Under the pieces are notes generated by a model, which was not told the DNA's origin, made no database searches, and saw only the letters and a program-made list of their open reading frames with translations. This document shows, one piece after another, positions 1 through 12,600 of a stretch of DNA of 64,000 nucleotides (position 1 is its first letter; each line of letters begins with the position of its first letter). Source of the DNA: Apiospora phragmitis (taxonomy: Eukaryota > Ascomycota > Sordariomycetes > Amphisphaeriales > Apiosporaceae); NCBI GenBank assembly GCA_038363925.1, contig JAQQWL010000009.1, positions 2,976,001-3,040,000 on the forward strand, given 5' to 3'. The position numbers and the translations under genes are program-made.

Positions 1-2191
1 TATACTTATTAAATATTCGTAGTTTATTAATTACTTTAATTAGTTTATAATATTATCTATCGAATTATTATCTTCGTTATAAAGAAAGGGTTACTCTCTT
101 CGTATTATCGCGACGCTTCGGTTATGGTCCTCCTTATCTTCCAAGGCTTTAAAGAACTATTCGGTACTTTCTTTATCCGCTAAATAAAAGATACACCTAT
201 CGTTATAGCAAGCTATCTAAAATAAACTACCGTATTTAATAATAACGCTATTATTTTTAATAATTATTATAAAAATATTTTCTACTTTAATAATATTAAT
301 ATATCGTTCTTTTAAAACTCGTTAAAAATCCTTTTTTAATATTTAATATTTTCGAGCATAATATCCTAGTTTTTAATAATTATAATAAATACCGCGTAAT
401 TTCTTATTTTATTTATTATATTTAATAATATCGAAATTTATAAATTTATTATAATAACTATACGTTATAATATTTCTAAGCGGTATATAATTATATTAAT
501 ATAATCGCCTTGTATTAATTTAAATTCGATTAATTTACCGCTAAAATCCGTCCTATTTTTCGCGGCGTCGCTTATATATACGGGTATCGATTTTAATAAT
601 AAGTTCTATATACGAAAAAAAATTATCGAGGGCGTTAAGCCGGCTAAATTCGTTCTTAATATCGTCCTTTAATTCTTAATAATATATTATAATTTTCGTA
701 ATTTTAATACAATTTAATCGAGCTATAATACGCCGGAACTCGGCTATATAAAAAGCGGTTAATCCTTTTTATTTAAAGGTTTTAAGTTCTCTTTCCGCTT
801 GTCGCTTTTCGTTAAAGTCTTAAAAAAATAACTTAAAGGCTTGTTTAAAGCCGTCGTAATTTTCGAAAATACGTTATACCTCTATGCGGTATAACTTAAC
901 TTATTAATTATTTTCTACGAGTTTATTTAAATAAGGTTCGAACTAAACGAGTACTTTACCTTTAAAGAATAAGGCGGCGTAAATAACTTATTAAGTAGCG
1001 TTTTAAAACATCCTTTTATAAAACCGTTAATAAGCCTTAATTTAAATAAAAAAACCTTAGAGGTTTCCGCTTATTCCGTTAAAAAAAGTTAATATATTAA
1101 TCTTTATACCCTTTTTTAATATAATAAAGGTTTAAATAATATTAATAGCTATATAAAAAAAACGCACCTCTTCGCGTAACTTATTAATATTATAAGGTAT
1201 TTATTTTAAAGTACCTTTAATTAAGAGCTCGTTACGCTCCTTTTCGAACTTAACGTAATAATACTAATAATTAACGCTCTTTTACTCGAGTTCTTTAATT
1301 CGCTTAACTAGTATTTATTATATAAGCTCGTCGTTATTATTGTTACTATCGACGTTTATAACAAGGTCCCGTTAGGAGGTGCTAAAAGTAGTAATAAGAG
1401 TTTTCTTTTATCGGACAGTATTACTAAAGCTAGGTATAAATATAGTTCTTATAGTATTATTATTTAAAAGTCTAAGTAATAACTCGTAAAAATAAAAATA
1501 ATTAAAATATAACGAACGCTATCTAAATTTTAAAAAAAACCTAATAAAATATATTAAAGTTTATATTAATAAATACGAGAAAGTATTTAAACGTATAATA
1601 AAAGTCGCTTTTATTAATATAATAAATAATAGCTTATAAAAATAAAAGTAATTAAAATATTCGAATTTAAAGGTATTCGTAATAATTTTATTAAAACTAT
1701 TTATTTTACTAATAAATTAAAATTAATATTTAAATTAATTATTAAAATAAAAAATATTTATATAAATATATAAAAAACGTTTATTATTATATATTTAATT
1801 TCTTCCCTTACTAATCCGTTAGATCGTCCGCTAGCTCACGGTAATCCCGTTATTAGCTCACGGTAATCTATCCTTTAGATTACGGTAATCTATTCCGGTA
1901 ACTTATTTAGGGGCGTCGTGATCCCGTCGCTCCTAGCTTACTTGTAAAGCGGTAGTTTAGTTACTCCTTATCCCGCGGCTCCTTCCTAATTACTTTCCCG
2001 GGTCGGGTTTATTTTTTCGCTATTTAAAATATCTTCGTAATTATATTTATATATTTCTATAATATAAAAGAGTTAATATTAATATAACTAGTAATACGGT
2101 CGGTAGTTATAATATTATAGCCTAGTCGGGGTATGGTAGTTCCGTTCCGGCGAGTAGGGTTTTAGCCGTATGGTTAGGTCGGGTTATAACA
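1..2191 (-). mobile_element. Truncated Ty3/Gypsy LTR retrotransposon copy (5' LTR plus gag region)
   Basis: Positions 1-1507 match 16830-18322 of the complete Gypsy element downstream almost line for line, in the same orientation, for example around the shared motif at 60-120 and 16870-16930. The stretch 1508-2191 is its LTR, starting tataacgaacg (a RIPed tgtaacgaacg) and ending ggttataaca. Because pol of the complete copy runs on the minus strand, this LTR is the 5' LTR and 1-1507 is the gag-side internal region; pol and the 3' LTR lie outside the window. The sequence is AT-rich with no open frame of useful length. The target duplication cannot be checked because the other end is missing. 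Confidence 0.85.
1508..2191 (-). repeat. LTR of the truncated Gypsy copy, 684 bp
   Basis: The first 280 or so bases and the last 60 or so match the 632-bp LTRs at 11300-11931 and 18323-18954, including the tgtaacgaacg and ggtcgggttataaca ends. The central part differs and holds three copies of acggtaatc at about 1840-1890 that the other LTRs lack, so this LTR belongs to a different subfamily or carries an insertion. Confidence 0.8.
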
Positions 2192-3125
2192 CCGCGTCTC
2201 TTATTTTATTATATAATTTTCGGCCGGTTATTCTATTAAGTTCTATATAATACTCTCTCTTTAGACGATCGGAGGTCGGCGTCGTTATTTCGGCTTAAAT
2301 AACAGGGTACGTCGGTATATAGTAAGCTTTATTAGTTTCCCGGTTATTATATTATTATCGGGAGTATCGATTTTATTCTTTTTTAAGTATATGAAAAAAG
2401 CTTTTAAAAACGTATAATTAATGTTTTTAAATACTTCTTTTATTTATTTAGCGAAATCGTAAGCGAATTATTTCGTAAAGGTATTTTTCGTAATTTTAAA
2501 AAAATAATAATCGTAAAGGTATCGTGCGGCGTATATTGTTAATTCCTTTTTCGTTATTTCGGGTAATATCGGGTCCGGCTCGTCGTTTTATTTCTCAAGG
2601 TCGGTATTTATTTTTTAAACCCCGAGTTTTATTTTCGTGGTTACTATAACTTCTTTATATATGATCTCGAGTTCGTCTTTAAGTTCCTCGGATAGCTCGG
2701 ACGTTTAGAAGACTTCAGGTTATTTAGTATTAAGGTTTTAGCCCGGTTAAAAAGTATTAAAGGTAAACGTTATTATTAAGGTATTATTTAACTAGTTTAT
2801 ATAACATTATTTTTAAGTATAAAATAATATATAGTTTAATTAGTTTTCCGACCGTATTATAACCTAGTTTTTTCTTTTTAATATTCGCTTTAAAAGAGAT
2901 AAAATTTAGATTTCGTACGAAAGAGGTAGCTTCACTTTTTTTTAAAGATTTAAGAATTTTTTTAAATTATTTAATACGGTCGCCTTATTTATATATTAGC
3001 GTAAAACCGTCTTTTTACTTTTATTAATTTATAATTACCTCGTATAATTATTAATTAATATTAAATAAGCTTTTTAATACGTATATATATTATATAAAAG
3101 TTAAAACGGTGCTTATATTTTATTT
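2192..3125. other. AT-rich RIP-type DNA, no identifiable element
   Basis: This stretch between the Gypsy LTR and the first gene island is AT-rich and depleted in CA/TG like the transposons, so it is probably repeat-derived. I see no LTR pair, inverted repeat or readable protein motif. The base composition changes abruptly to gene-like sequence near 3130. Confidence 0.6.
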
Positions 3126-3440
3126 GTCTCCTCTATTTATTAATTAGCGGGAAGCCGCCAGCGCTTATCTTCTCGTACGAGGGGCTAATGATCCGTGCGT
3201 CGCACGCACGTGACGCCCTTTTCAAGAGGTGCTGGAAGCCCCTGGAGTGGCTGTTCCAACAGTGTGTTTGAGGTCGTTTGTCTGACTGCGTTATGCACTC
3301 AGTATAAACCTGGCCCGGTCCCCACGACGAAAGCGATTTGTGTACAGTCTCCTTTCCGGACAACATCAATCTTTACATTCCTTCTTTCGTGACGTTGACA
3401 CTTACTTGAGAAGAGCCAATTTCAAGAACGTCAACCCAGC

Positions 3441-5681
3441 ATGTCTTCAGGCACGGATGGCCGACCGCCTAGCGACCTCACACTGGTCATCGGAATCGAT
3501 TTCGGAACCACTTACTCTGGTGTGGCCTATGCAATAACTGAAGACCCGGATCGCAGACACGCAATCCTGACTTGGCCATCGAGCGGAGGTCGTGAAGATG
3601 GATCAACCATCGATAAGGTGCCTACTACAATTCGCTATCTTCCGCAGCGTGGCGAGTTCGAATGGGGCCCTCAGATCTCGGAAGAAACCGTTCACCCAGA
3701 CGAGATCATGCGTTGGTTCAAGTTGTATGTCGCAGTCCATGGTATATTGTCGAGTGTCAGCTAACTGAGAGAAAAAGGGGCCTACAAACCTTCAAGGACG
3801 ACCCACCAGAAGACATTCGAAATATGGTGACTCGGCCTGACTCGGATAGTTTGGTGAAGGATTACCTTTTTGGTCTCGGCGAACACGTCCTGCACTTTCT
3901 CAGACAGAGATTGGGTTCGGATGCAATGAACGGACTTATTCGACGGTCTGCCATACAATTTGTCCTTACAGTGCCTGCAGGTTAGTATATGGACCTGTCC
4001 CTCACCTTTTCCTATGTTTTATCCACACAGCCGCGAGTCTTGGACTAATCGCCACCCCTTGGATTACTTCTGACAATGCCTACCTCTTTTCGTCATTTAT
4101 ATATACTGACGTTAATGTAGTATGGGACGAGCGTGCCAAGGACAGGACAGACCGGGCATTTGTAGAAGCGCGAAATCTCGCAAGAATTGGTGGCGTCACA
4201 CTGGTTTCGGAACCTGAGGCTGCTGCAACCTATGCCCTGCACACTATGTTACAGGAAAGCTCTTTGGACATTGGACAGACTTTCATCGTCCTGGATGCTG
4301 GCGGAGGTGAGCTACCAAATCATGGGTATATATACCGGTAAGGCGTTTTGCTTACCTAAACACAACACATTAGGAACCGTGGACATCATTACCTACACTA
4401 TCACCGCTCTGCACCCTGTGCTTCAAGTCAGAGAAGCGGTTGCAGGTTCGGGGAGACTTCTGTGGTGGGGCATTTGTTGACAAAGCCTTCACCGATCACC
4501 TCCAAGCCACACTGGCAAACGAAGAGGGCTTCGATAACGAGCTTCTGGGACGCGCCCGCGGGGAGTTCGAATCCAAGGTAAGCATGCCGGATTCAAATCC
4601 GTGTAGAAGAAAACTTACGACTCGGCCAGATCAAACGCTTATTTTCTCATGCATCGATGCCCAATGGCACTTTCACAGTTCCTCTCTATGGTATGGCAAA
4701 CAACCGAGAGGCTGGCATCAGAAACGGCCGTTTGAATCTGCGGGCTTCTGATGTCCATGCCATGTATGAGCCGTGCGTCCTCAAGACGATCCGTCTGGTG
4801 AAAGACCAAATCCGCACCGCTCAAGTCCCCATCAATGCCGTAATTCTTATCGGAGGCTTCGGAAACTCGGTCTATCTCCGAGAGCGGCTCAAGAAGGACA
4901 TCGAGGATGATATGAAGGTTCCAATCCACTTCTCCAAGGACTCATCCCTTGCTGTCGTCTACGGCGCCGTCATGAGAGGTATCGCACATGTGGCCCCACA
5001 GAAACTTACTTTCCTCACAGTTGTCGAAAGAGCAGCCCGAAGGTATGAGCGGACAGCCCCATGCTCACAAATTGGTATTACATGCTAACGAACATTCAAA
5101 CAGTAAGCAGAAACCGCTACTGTCCAGGTGGCAGAGGTGTACACTTGAATTCACTGTAAGCAGGGTTTGTTAGCTGACATTGAGCAGAGCACTATGGAAC
5201 AGAGCTTTCCGCCGTCTATGACGGAACAGGCACATCGTGAGCTTTTCAGCAAGCGTGCCTGGGAGGGAATGGATGGATGTTGGCGAGTTGATGCTATGAG
5301 ATGGTTCATCCGAAATGTAGGTCACGTTTCAACTGAGAATACGCATCACGCTTCGGCGATCTCATACTGACACGTGTATGACATTAGGGAGATCGCGTGG
5401 CTGAGTCGCAGCCATACCTCCACCATTTCCACCAGATTTCCAAAGTCAGTTATGGTCGACCGCAAACGATTTTCCTTACGATCCACTCCGACAGCAAGTC
5501 CAATGATGCACCACTGGCTCGCAACGACAATGTTGACACATTGTGTCATTTGGAGGCGGACATTAGCAGGATCCCAGCTGACCAACTTCCCACTCGACGT
5601 GGAAAGGATGGCTTTGATTATTATGTCCTCAGCTGCGAGATCGAGGTCGTGTGTAAGTCCTTAGCCCAACCTGATAGGTGA
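3441..5681 (+). CDS. Hsp70-like (actin-fold) ATPase, fungal accessory type, with frame breaks
   Basis: The protein belongs to the Hsp70/actin-like ATPase superfamily that is expanded in filamentous fungi; its client or role is unknown. The start at 3441 leads within 20 codons into the phosphate-1 loop IGIDFGTTYSGVA. The phosphate-2 region (FIVLDAGGGTVDIITY) and the adenosine motif (ILIGGFGNSVYL) follow. Likely introns are 3725-3777, 3981-4120, 4307-4373 and 4578-4629; further introns lie at about 5043-5187 and 5320-5388. The frame breaks once at the GGGG run 4450-4453 (dropping one G restores GSGDFCGGAFV) and probably again at GG 5229-5230. The splice into the exon near 5188 does not resolve cleanly. 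It lacks the C-terminal peptide-binding half of true Hsp70. It lies isolated between two RIPed blocks; 3126-3440 upstream holds no other gene. It may be a pseudogene or carry sequence errors. Confidence 0.75.
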
Positions 5682-6810
5682 CAGCCAAAGTGTTGGCTAT
5701 GCTATTCGAAAGCTAGACACAAAGTGTTCGCCTAAGTGTTGTAAGTGACTAAGACCCCACAGACAGATCAGCGACTACTGAATACACCCTGATCCACGAC
5801 AATCATCGCTACAGTACGGTCTCTGCGGAGTACGTATGAATGCATTCGACTACTGCCGATGATGGGATCGCTGCAACTCGTTCTCAACAACGAAACGATT
5901 CGGATGAGATATGTGGAGTTTGATATGGTGCAAAGTGATATTGCTTGTGAATACCAAGAAGCTGATGCATGGGTGTCATGAAGCACCAATGGGGCAAACA
6001 CTGGTACAGAGTTGACGTCAATAAGGCTGCAAGGACTGAAGATTGGTTATCCTGTAACGGTCTGACTGGGAGGTTTAGATAGTATGTGGCGGAAGACTTT
6101 CCTTACACTTAACCATTGCCTGCCTCAATGTAGCAGTCCAATTTCCGCTGTCAATGCTACATAACCACCTAGTCCTATTGAGCTAGTAGGCAAAGTGCCA
6201 CCCATTCAATTTCCGCATGCGAATGAGTATGGATGGTAGAGGTGGATTGCTAATACGGCAGGTCAGGTCGTTGGGAGGGTACCAAAGCTGAGAAACAGAG
6301 ATCTCCTGTACTGATTTGGTGGCTTTTCCGATGTACATTCGCTATAAGGAAAAGATAGAGGTTAATTGCCCTTTTTCATACATCACAAGTGGACAACAGC
6401 CCTTATAATATGTTGTACGTATTTCATACTTCCCGTGACTATGCTCAAAGATAGAGATATATGGGGTGTCTACATTGAGCGCCAGCCAAGTCACACTGAA
6501 CCCTTATCACATGGAAGACACTAGCCTAAAGCGTAGTTAGTAAATTTATTACTCAATATATATCATTCTCTCCAATTATAACGGTCCCTTTCATACTTCG
6601 TCACAACCCTTCACTATGGCCGGCGAAGCCGAGTAATAATAGTACTTCGAATATTTATTAACGACGTACTAAGGACTTTCTGTTTTGCATCTTTCGTTTC
6701 TTGTTTTCTTTCACGACTTTGTTACTTGGGTAAATTGTGTTTTAATTAAGCGAATACCTACCTAATGCTATGCCACGGGATTCTTGGTTCAAGGAAATAA
6801 TGGTGTTAAG
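5682..6810. other. Intergenic, no supportable gene
   Basis: Composition is gene-like up to about 6500 and then more AT-rich. Short open frames here have no recognisable motif, no signal peptide and no plausible splice partners. I see no RNA gene or repeat. Confidence 0.5.
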
Positions 6811-7458
6811 CTAGGGAGTTGGGTTTCCTTTCGCGGTTGCACCAACGAACTGTGACCACAACGCCGACTCTTGCTCCGTTTCTTTCGAAGTATACTGTTC
6901 GAGATCCTCTTTCAATGCGACCAGACGTGACTGCTTCACAAGGATTTTGGGCTCCCTCCATTCGCTGTGATCTTGCATCAGTCTTGTGTAGAAGCATGGG
7001 CGGGTAGTACCAAGCATCGTGATGAGCTTCGAGTCATCCATCTTCTTAGCGTCGAGGCGGCGGTGGTTGTCTGTGATGTCCTGATATTCCTCCCACTCGA
7101 ACTTTAGCTGTGATTTCGTCCCGTTTTCATAATCAGCTGGCGGGTTAGTGATAAACACCAACTCGAACTCCTGTCTGCTGCACATTATCTTCTCTTTCAG
7201 CGCCAGGCCGGGCTCTATAATCGAGTCTCGTACTGAGCTGATCCAAGCATCCAAGTCATTAATGTCAGGTGCAAACATCGCCATACCAGTCGCTAATTCC
7301 GTTGCCATCTTGAGTGTATGCCGCTCACGGTCGGCTTGATATTGGGGAGTGTTGATCCAAGCATGGTATGTCTGTGCCTTCCAGGCCAGCAGAGCATAGA
7401 GAGAATAACGTATGTTACCCCACAACCGACACCCCTGTACAACACTAAAATAACTCAC
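6811..7458 (-). CDS. Unrecognised protein, probably 5'-truncated at the transposon boundary
   Basis: A 215-codon open frame with normal codon composition, rich in Trp, Glu, Lys and Asp and predicted mostly helical; I do not recognise the family. The apparent Met start lies inside a sequence ending ttattttag on the coding strand, which looks like a 3' splice site at about 7450. Beyond it the DNA becomes AT-rich RIP-type sequence. The likely reading is that this is the last exon of a larger gene whose upstream exons were lost when transposons occupied the locus. The arrangement resembles the unknown gene at 32515-33231 on the other side of the block (same strand, helical, similar WINT motif), but the match is too weak to call them paralogues. 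Confidence 0.45.
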   Translation of the reverse strand: MSYFSVVQGCRLWGNIRYSLYALLAWKAQTYHAWINTPQYQADRERHTLKMATELATGMAMFAPDINDLDAWISSVRDSIIEPGLALKEKIMCSRQEFELVFITNPPADYENGTKSQLKFEWEEYQDITDNHRRLDAKKMDDSKLITMLGTTRPCFYTRLMQDHSEWREPKILVKQSRLVALKEDLEQYTSKETEQESALWSQFVGATAKGNPTP

Positions 7459-7609
7459 CGCTACTTTTCTTTATTACTTATTTTTGTAACTAATTTTAAA
7501 GTAATCTATCTCATTCTTTTTAAACTATATTTATCTATTATTTATAGCACTTTATATAAAAGATAACATTACTGCCGTGATTTCTAATGTTATAAATAGT
7601 AAATTAATA

Positions 7610-8909
7610 CGCCGAGCCGCTTTAAATTAGGGTATACTAAGGACTACGCTGGTTGACCGCCTCTATGGAGCTAAATCGAAGCGGGAGGTTAAAGAAAGCT
7701 ATTAGAGGCTCTTTTCGGTATAAGAAAAGCATCTAATAGATTAAGTTCTATCTTAAGAAGCCTTTAACGTGGCACCGACGTATATTTAAATTAAACAATT
7801 AGTTTAACGGGTTTTAACCTTTAAAGAGGACTATTAACCACTTAGTAAAAATTAAATAAAAGCCTTCTTTTAACGCCACTTAGCTATAAAAATAAAGAGG
7901 TAACGTTAAATCGACTCTTAGCGTATTAATAAGGTATTAATTAAAGTAATTAAGTCTTAGTTTTTAATTAAATTATATATTTTTTAAATTTAAATTATTA
8001 AACTTAAAAATAGATATAATATAAATAAGCATAGTATTTTAAAAAGTTAAAGAAATAATAGCTTTATAATAAATAGTTTAAAATTATGTTTTATTTAATA
8101 AAAATAGCTTAGTTTAAAGTATTAAACGATTATATTATAATATATATTAGTACTTAGTAAGGCTATCCCTCTTTTAATAATTTATAAAAATAAATCGGTC
8201 TAAAAGTAATAGTTCCCTTAAGACCTCGATAAATTTAAAGGATAAAAGTTTAATACAAGTAATAAAGGTTAGATGAATAACGACATCGCCGTTAAATGGC
8301 TCGAAGATATCTTTATATTAAAAACCGCCCCGAACGACTTAAAAGATGCTCATTTATTTATTTTAAATAAGTATAGCAGCTATATAACCAATGATTTTAT
8401 ATCCCTTTACTACTAAAATAATATTTACTTATTATTTTTACCCCTTTATTTATTATACATCCTTTAACCCTTTAATATTAAAGTCTTTACTCTTATAAAA
8501 GCTTATTATTAAAAAAAGATCTGTTTTTTAAGCTTATTAATAAATTCAGCCTTTATTAATAAACGAAATTTCCTTATATATTATACTAAAGCTTATAAAA
8601 AAGCTTTATTAGCTTAAAATATTAAGGGTGATTAACGTAATAATAATTTTTAGCCCTTATGTGTTATTAAGCCACTCATCAGCCCTCTTTTATTCGGAAA
8701 CTATTGGAACAGCAGGAACTAAGGTTTTCTATAATACCTTAAAAGGGGTGCTACGTGCCTGCGCATACAAACCCTTTTTCTATTTTATAAAAAGGGGTAT
8801 ATAATACCCCTCGTAATTAATAAAAGAGATAGATATAAATAATAAAATATAACGATTAAACCTTAATTAAACCTAGAATTTATATATATATATAAAAGTT
8901 TATTTAATA
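7610..8909 (+). pseudogene. Pogo-type DDE transposase relic with its right terminal arm
   Basis: Reading through RIP stops, the plus strand shows a helix-turn-helix segment near 7640 (TTLVDRLYGAKSKREVK). Further on comes a DDE core near 8275-8420 (NNDIAVKWLEDIF, then LFILNKYSS where the family has LILDGHSS, an Asp-to-Asn RIP change). The motif that usually reads LPPHTSHVLQPLD follows, degraded. The right end, about 8705-8909, matches the right arm of the long-armed element at 31488-31973. The left arm and first codons are absent: sequence before about 7610 is unrelated, so the copy is 5'-truncated. Inactive. Confidence 0.8.
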
Positions 8910-9791
8910 CTAATTAATAATTACCCGTAGCGATTATAGATTAATAAAAGTGAAGAGACGGTTCTACGCCCTTATCGATGTAAGGGCGACCGTGTTAAGG
9001 AGCCCCGAGAATTTCCGCCCGTTAGAGATTCGGAGGAAGAGCTAAACTAAATTAACCGTACGAGGAGGAACCCCTTTTTCCGAATATATATTATAAGGAG
9101 GAGACCATGTTCCGAATTATACGCGAGACTAGCTAGGCTATATATAATTTATAAAATAATAACCCCTATTAAAATAGAATTAATTATGGTCGGCGAATTA
9201 AGACCGAGCCCGGATATATTAAATTTAGATAAACCGACGACTTTAAACTTCGAACTACTTATATACGAAGAGATATCTTAAAATATCGAGATCTCGTTAA
9301 TAGTTTAAAAAAGGAACGTTAACCTCGCTTTTTAAGAACTCGAACTTCTAGAAATACTTTTTAAAAAAATAATACCTAAACTACTTACGACGTACCTCGT
9401 ACGATATTTTTTAAAATATTATATATTAAAAATAAAAAAATATTCCTTTAAAAAGCGTTTAATATAAAATTCGAAAAATAGACCGAATATTAATTCGGTT
9501 AAATTAACCGTATATTTTAAAAAAAGCTCTATTATTACCTCGAAAGAAACGGAGTTAATATATTAATAGGCGGATCTTTTAAAAGTAAGCTTACACAACT
9601 AATACTACCGGCCGCTCCCGTACATTAATAAGACCGACCGGCAAAACCGACTTCGGAAACCTAAAAAGAAAATGTTCTATATTCTTCCCTAAAATAAATA
9701 ATCGAATAACCGCCGCCTAAGCGAGAAACACCCGGTTTCTATACGGAATAATCGTCCGCGATACCACGGGATACTTTAAGCCCGACGTCTA
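8910..9791. other. AT-rich RIP-type DNA upstream of the Fot1-like insertion
   Basis: This piece ends at the TA target of the Fot1-like element and may be the left flank of the Copia element that resumes at 19315. I could not read a gag protein or an LTR in it with confidence. It is depleted in CA/TG like the neighbouring repeats. Confidence 0.4.
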
Positions 9792-11299
9792 ACGTATCCC
9801 ACAAGCGAATGTCCCACACAAGCGAATATCCCATTTTCACAAATTTCCTCATAGCCTTAACCTTTTTTTATATTCTTTTACGTCCGAAAATGCCACAACT
9901 TTAGAAAAAGAGTGATATAATTCTAGCGTTTTAAGCGCTTTAAGAAGATTTAACTTTAAGCGTACGAAAGGCTGTATTAATTTATTACGTCTTATCGAAA
10001 ACCTTATAGCGTAGACGAAATAGCTAACCTGTACGACGCGAAATATTTACGAATTCTTAAAAGCTTTTAAATTCTAAAAAAGATACGATTATTTAATATA
10101 TTATTAATTTAAATACGCGATCGTTTTTTTTCTCGGCTAAGTAATATAAAAGATATAACGAATCGATTATTTAATTTACGTAACGCGGGACGCGTCGGCG
10201 TTAATTAGGCCTTTAATTTTATACGATAATAACTAGACCTCTGGACGCGTTTTAATCGAAAAATCGATTATTAAAGAGTCTTTTATAAAAATCCCGACGC
10301 GTATTACGTATAATTTATTTTCGTATAGAATATAATTTATAAGTATGGGATTTAAAAAGAGGATATTTATAACTTTAACGAAACCGGCTTTTTTATAAGT
10401 TAAATCTCGTTCGAAATAGTCGTAACTACCTCCGATCGATGCGGAAGGTTTAAAGTAATATAATAAAGGAACCGGGAATAGGTTATAGTTATTTAAAGCG
10501 TCGGATTATACGGTTACGTTATTCCTCCGTATATTATTTTTATCGGGAAAACGTACCTCTTTTCCTAGTACGAAAATAGCTTATTGCCGAAGGACTAGGT
10601 AATCGTAGTTATTAAAAATAACTGGACCACGAATGAAAGAGGCGAGGACTAGATTCGACACTTTGATTAATATACTAGGTTTCGTACGAAGGGTTATTAT
10701 CGCCTTTTAGTCCTGGACGGTTACGAAAGCCACTACTCGATAGCTTTCGAGCTCTATTATAAAGAGAACTCGATTATTATACTCTATATATTTTCTTATT
10801 CGTCGTATAAGCTTTAGCTTTTTTATGTCGGCTATTTTCGTATATTAAAAAAGGTGTACGGGAAAGAAATTAAATATCTTATACGGGCGTATATTATTTA
10901 TATTTTAAAGGAAGACTTCTTATTAGTGTTTTTAAAAGCGTTCTAGGCGACTTTTATTATTTCGAATATATAAGGAGGCTTTCGAGGGATAGGACTTATT
11001 TCGTATAATCCGGAATATATTATTTTATAGTTAGATATAAAGCTACGTATTTTAATACCTCCGGGGACGTTTTTTAGCCTACTTCTTTTTTAAGAATTAA
11101 AGACTTTAAATAACCCGATTAAGGCTTAATTCTAAACCGAATACGTTCGAAACCGTATTATACGGTATTAAAATAACTTTCCGATATTTATTTTAATTAG
11201 TTTTAATTAGATCGTAAAAGTTATAACGTATATTATATACCGAGTTACTCTTTTAGAAGGTAAGAACGCGATATTTTAAAAAGTAAATAAAATACTTAG

Positions 11300-11931
11300 T
11301 GTAACGAACGCTATCTAGGTTTTAAAAGAAACTTAGTAAGACGTACTGGGGTTTATGTTAATAATACGAGAGAGTATCTGAACGTGCGATAGAAGTCGCT
11401 TTTATCGATATAATAAGTAATAGCTTGTAAAAACGAAAGTAATTAAGGTATATAAGTTTAAAGGTATTTATAATAGTTTCGTTAAAGCTGTTTATTTTAT
11501 TAATAAGTTAAGATTAATACTTAAATTAATTATTAAAATAAAAAGTATTTATATAAAATATATAGGGGAAATATTTATCGTTATATATTTAATCCTTTTT
11601 TTATTAATTTATTACTATTTAATAATCCTTTTTAAACGTGCTCGGTATTACTTAGTAATCGCTCTTAATTACGCTTTATATTATTTAGTAATCTCGCTTA
11701 AGCGTTTACCGTGCTATATAATTTATTATTAGTCGCCGTTACTTTATAAGCGCGTTCGCTTTATCGCCGGGCGTAGAGGTAGCGTTACTCGTTATTAAAG
11801 AAAGTCTGGATTTATATTTATATAATTAGCGGTACGATCCGTAGCTATAATATTATAACCTGTTCGGGGTATAATAGTTCCGTATTAGTAAATAAAGTTT
11901 TTTAATTATATAATTAAGTCGGGTTATAATA
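11300..11931 (-). repeat. Gypsy-1 3' LTR (632 bp)
   Basis: Runs from tgtaacgaacg to gggttataata (RIPed from ...ataaca). It has exactly the length of the partner at 18323-18954, with differences mostly of transition type. Confidence 0.93.
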
Positions 11932-12049
11932 TTATTCTCTTCTTTTTAACTACTTTATTTTTAAAGTATTAACTTTATAAGTACCTTAATTATCCGCTTA
12001 TTATAATTTATAATAAATTCTTCCTTCTTTATCGCTTTCGTTATAATAT

Positions 12050-12600
12050 ATGTTTATTATAAATAGTCGCGTCGAAAAATCTCGAATTAAGCTTAATCGT
12101 TCCTTTACCGTTCGTTATACAGATCTCGTCGAAGCCTTTTTTAAATTTAATTTCGAAATCATGCTTTATAATCGCTATTTTATAAAAAGGTGGTTTTATA
12201 TAATAATAAAAGGCGTTAATAAATATAAGGAGTATATTCGTATTAGCTGTGCGTACGATAGTACCGAGGTTTTACTATCTTCTTTGCGACGTGTACAGAA
12301 CGAGCACGACCGCTTGTCTCGGGAAGAGTCCGCCGTAGAGGCTCATTTTTTAAAGCTTTAACGCTAGATTAACGAGGCCGTTACTCGCCTTATTTATTTC
12401 CGTAAATAGAAAGAGATAGCTTATACTTAAGGAGTAATATTAATATAATATAGTTTACGCTTTTTAAACGAATTAAAAGAACAAGAACGTCGGGAGTTTA
12501 AAACCGTTATAGCCGTTTAAGCTTACGGGGGTTTTAATATTATTAATTAAAACGCGACCGACTTTTTTTTAAGCCGATCTCCGAAGTTATTATTTAAACG
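12050..12600 (+). pseudogene. Antisense coiled-coil-like ORF inside Gypsy-1
   Basis: A 103-codon open frame (12050-12361) is kept on the plus strand, opposite to pol, between the integrase end and the 3' LTR. Beyond its stop the same frame continues to about 12600 with stops that look like RIPed Gln codons (caa/cag to taa/tag). It includes a charged heptad-like segment, SLRRVQNEHDRLSREES, and later NELKEQERREFKTVIAV. I recall similar short proteins annotated near fungal Gypsy elements, but no function. It is the only sizeable open frame in the element, so it stands out from the decayed pol. Confidence 0.55.
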
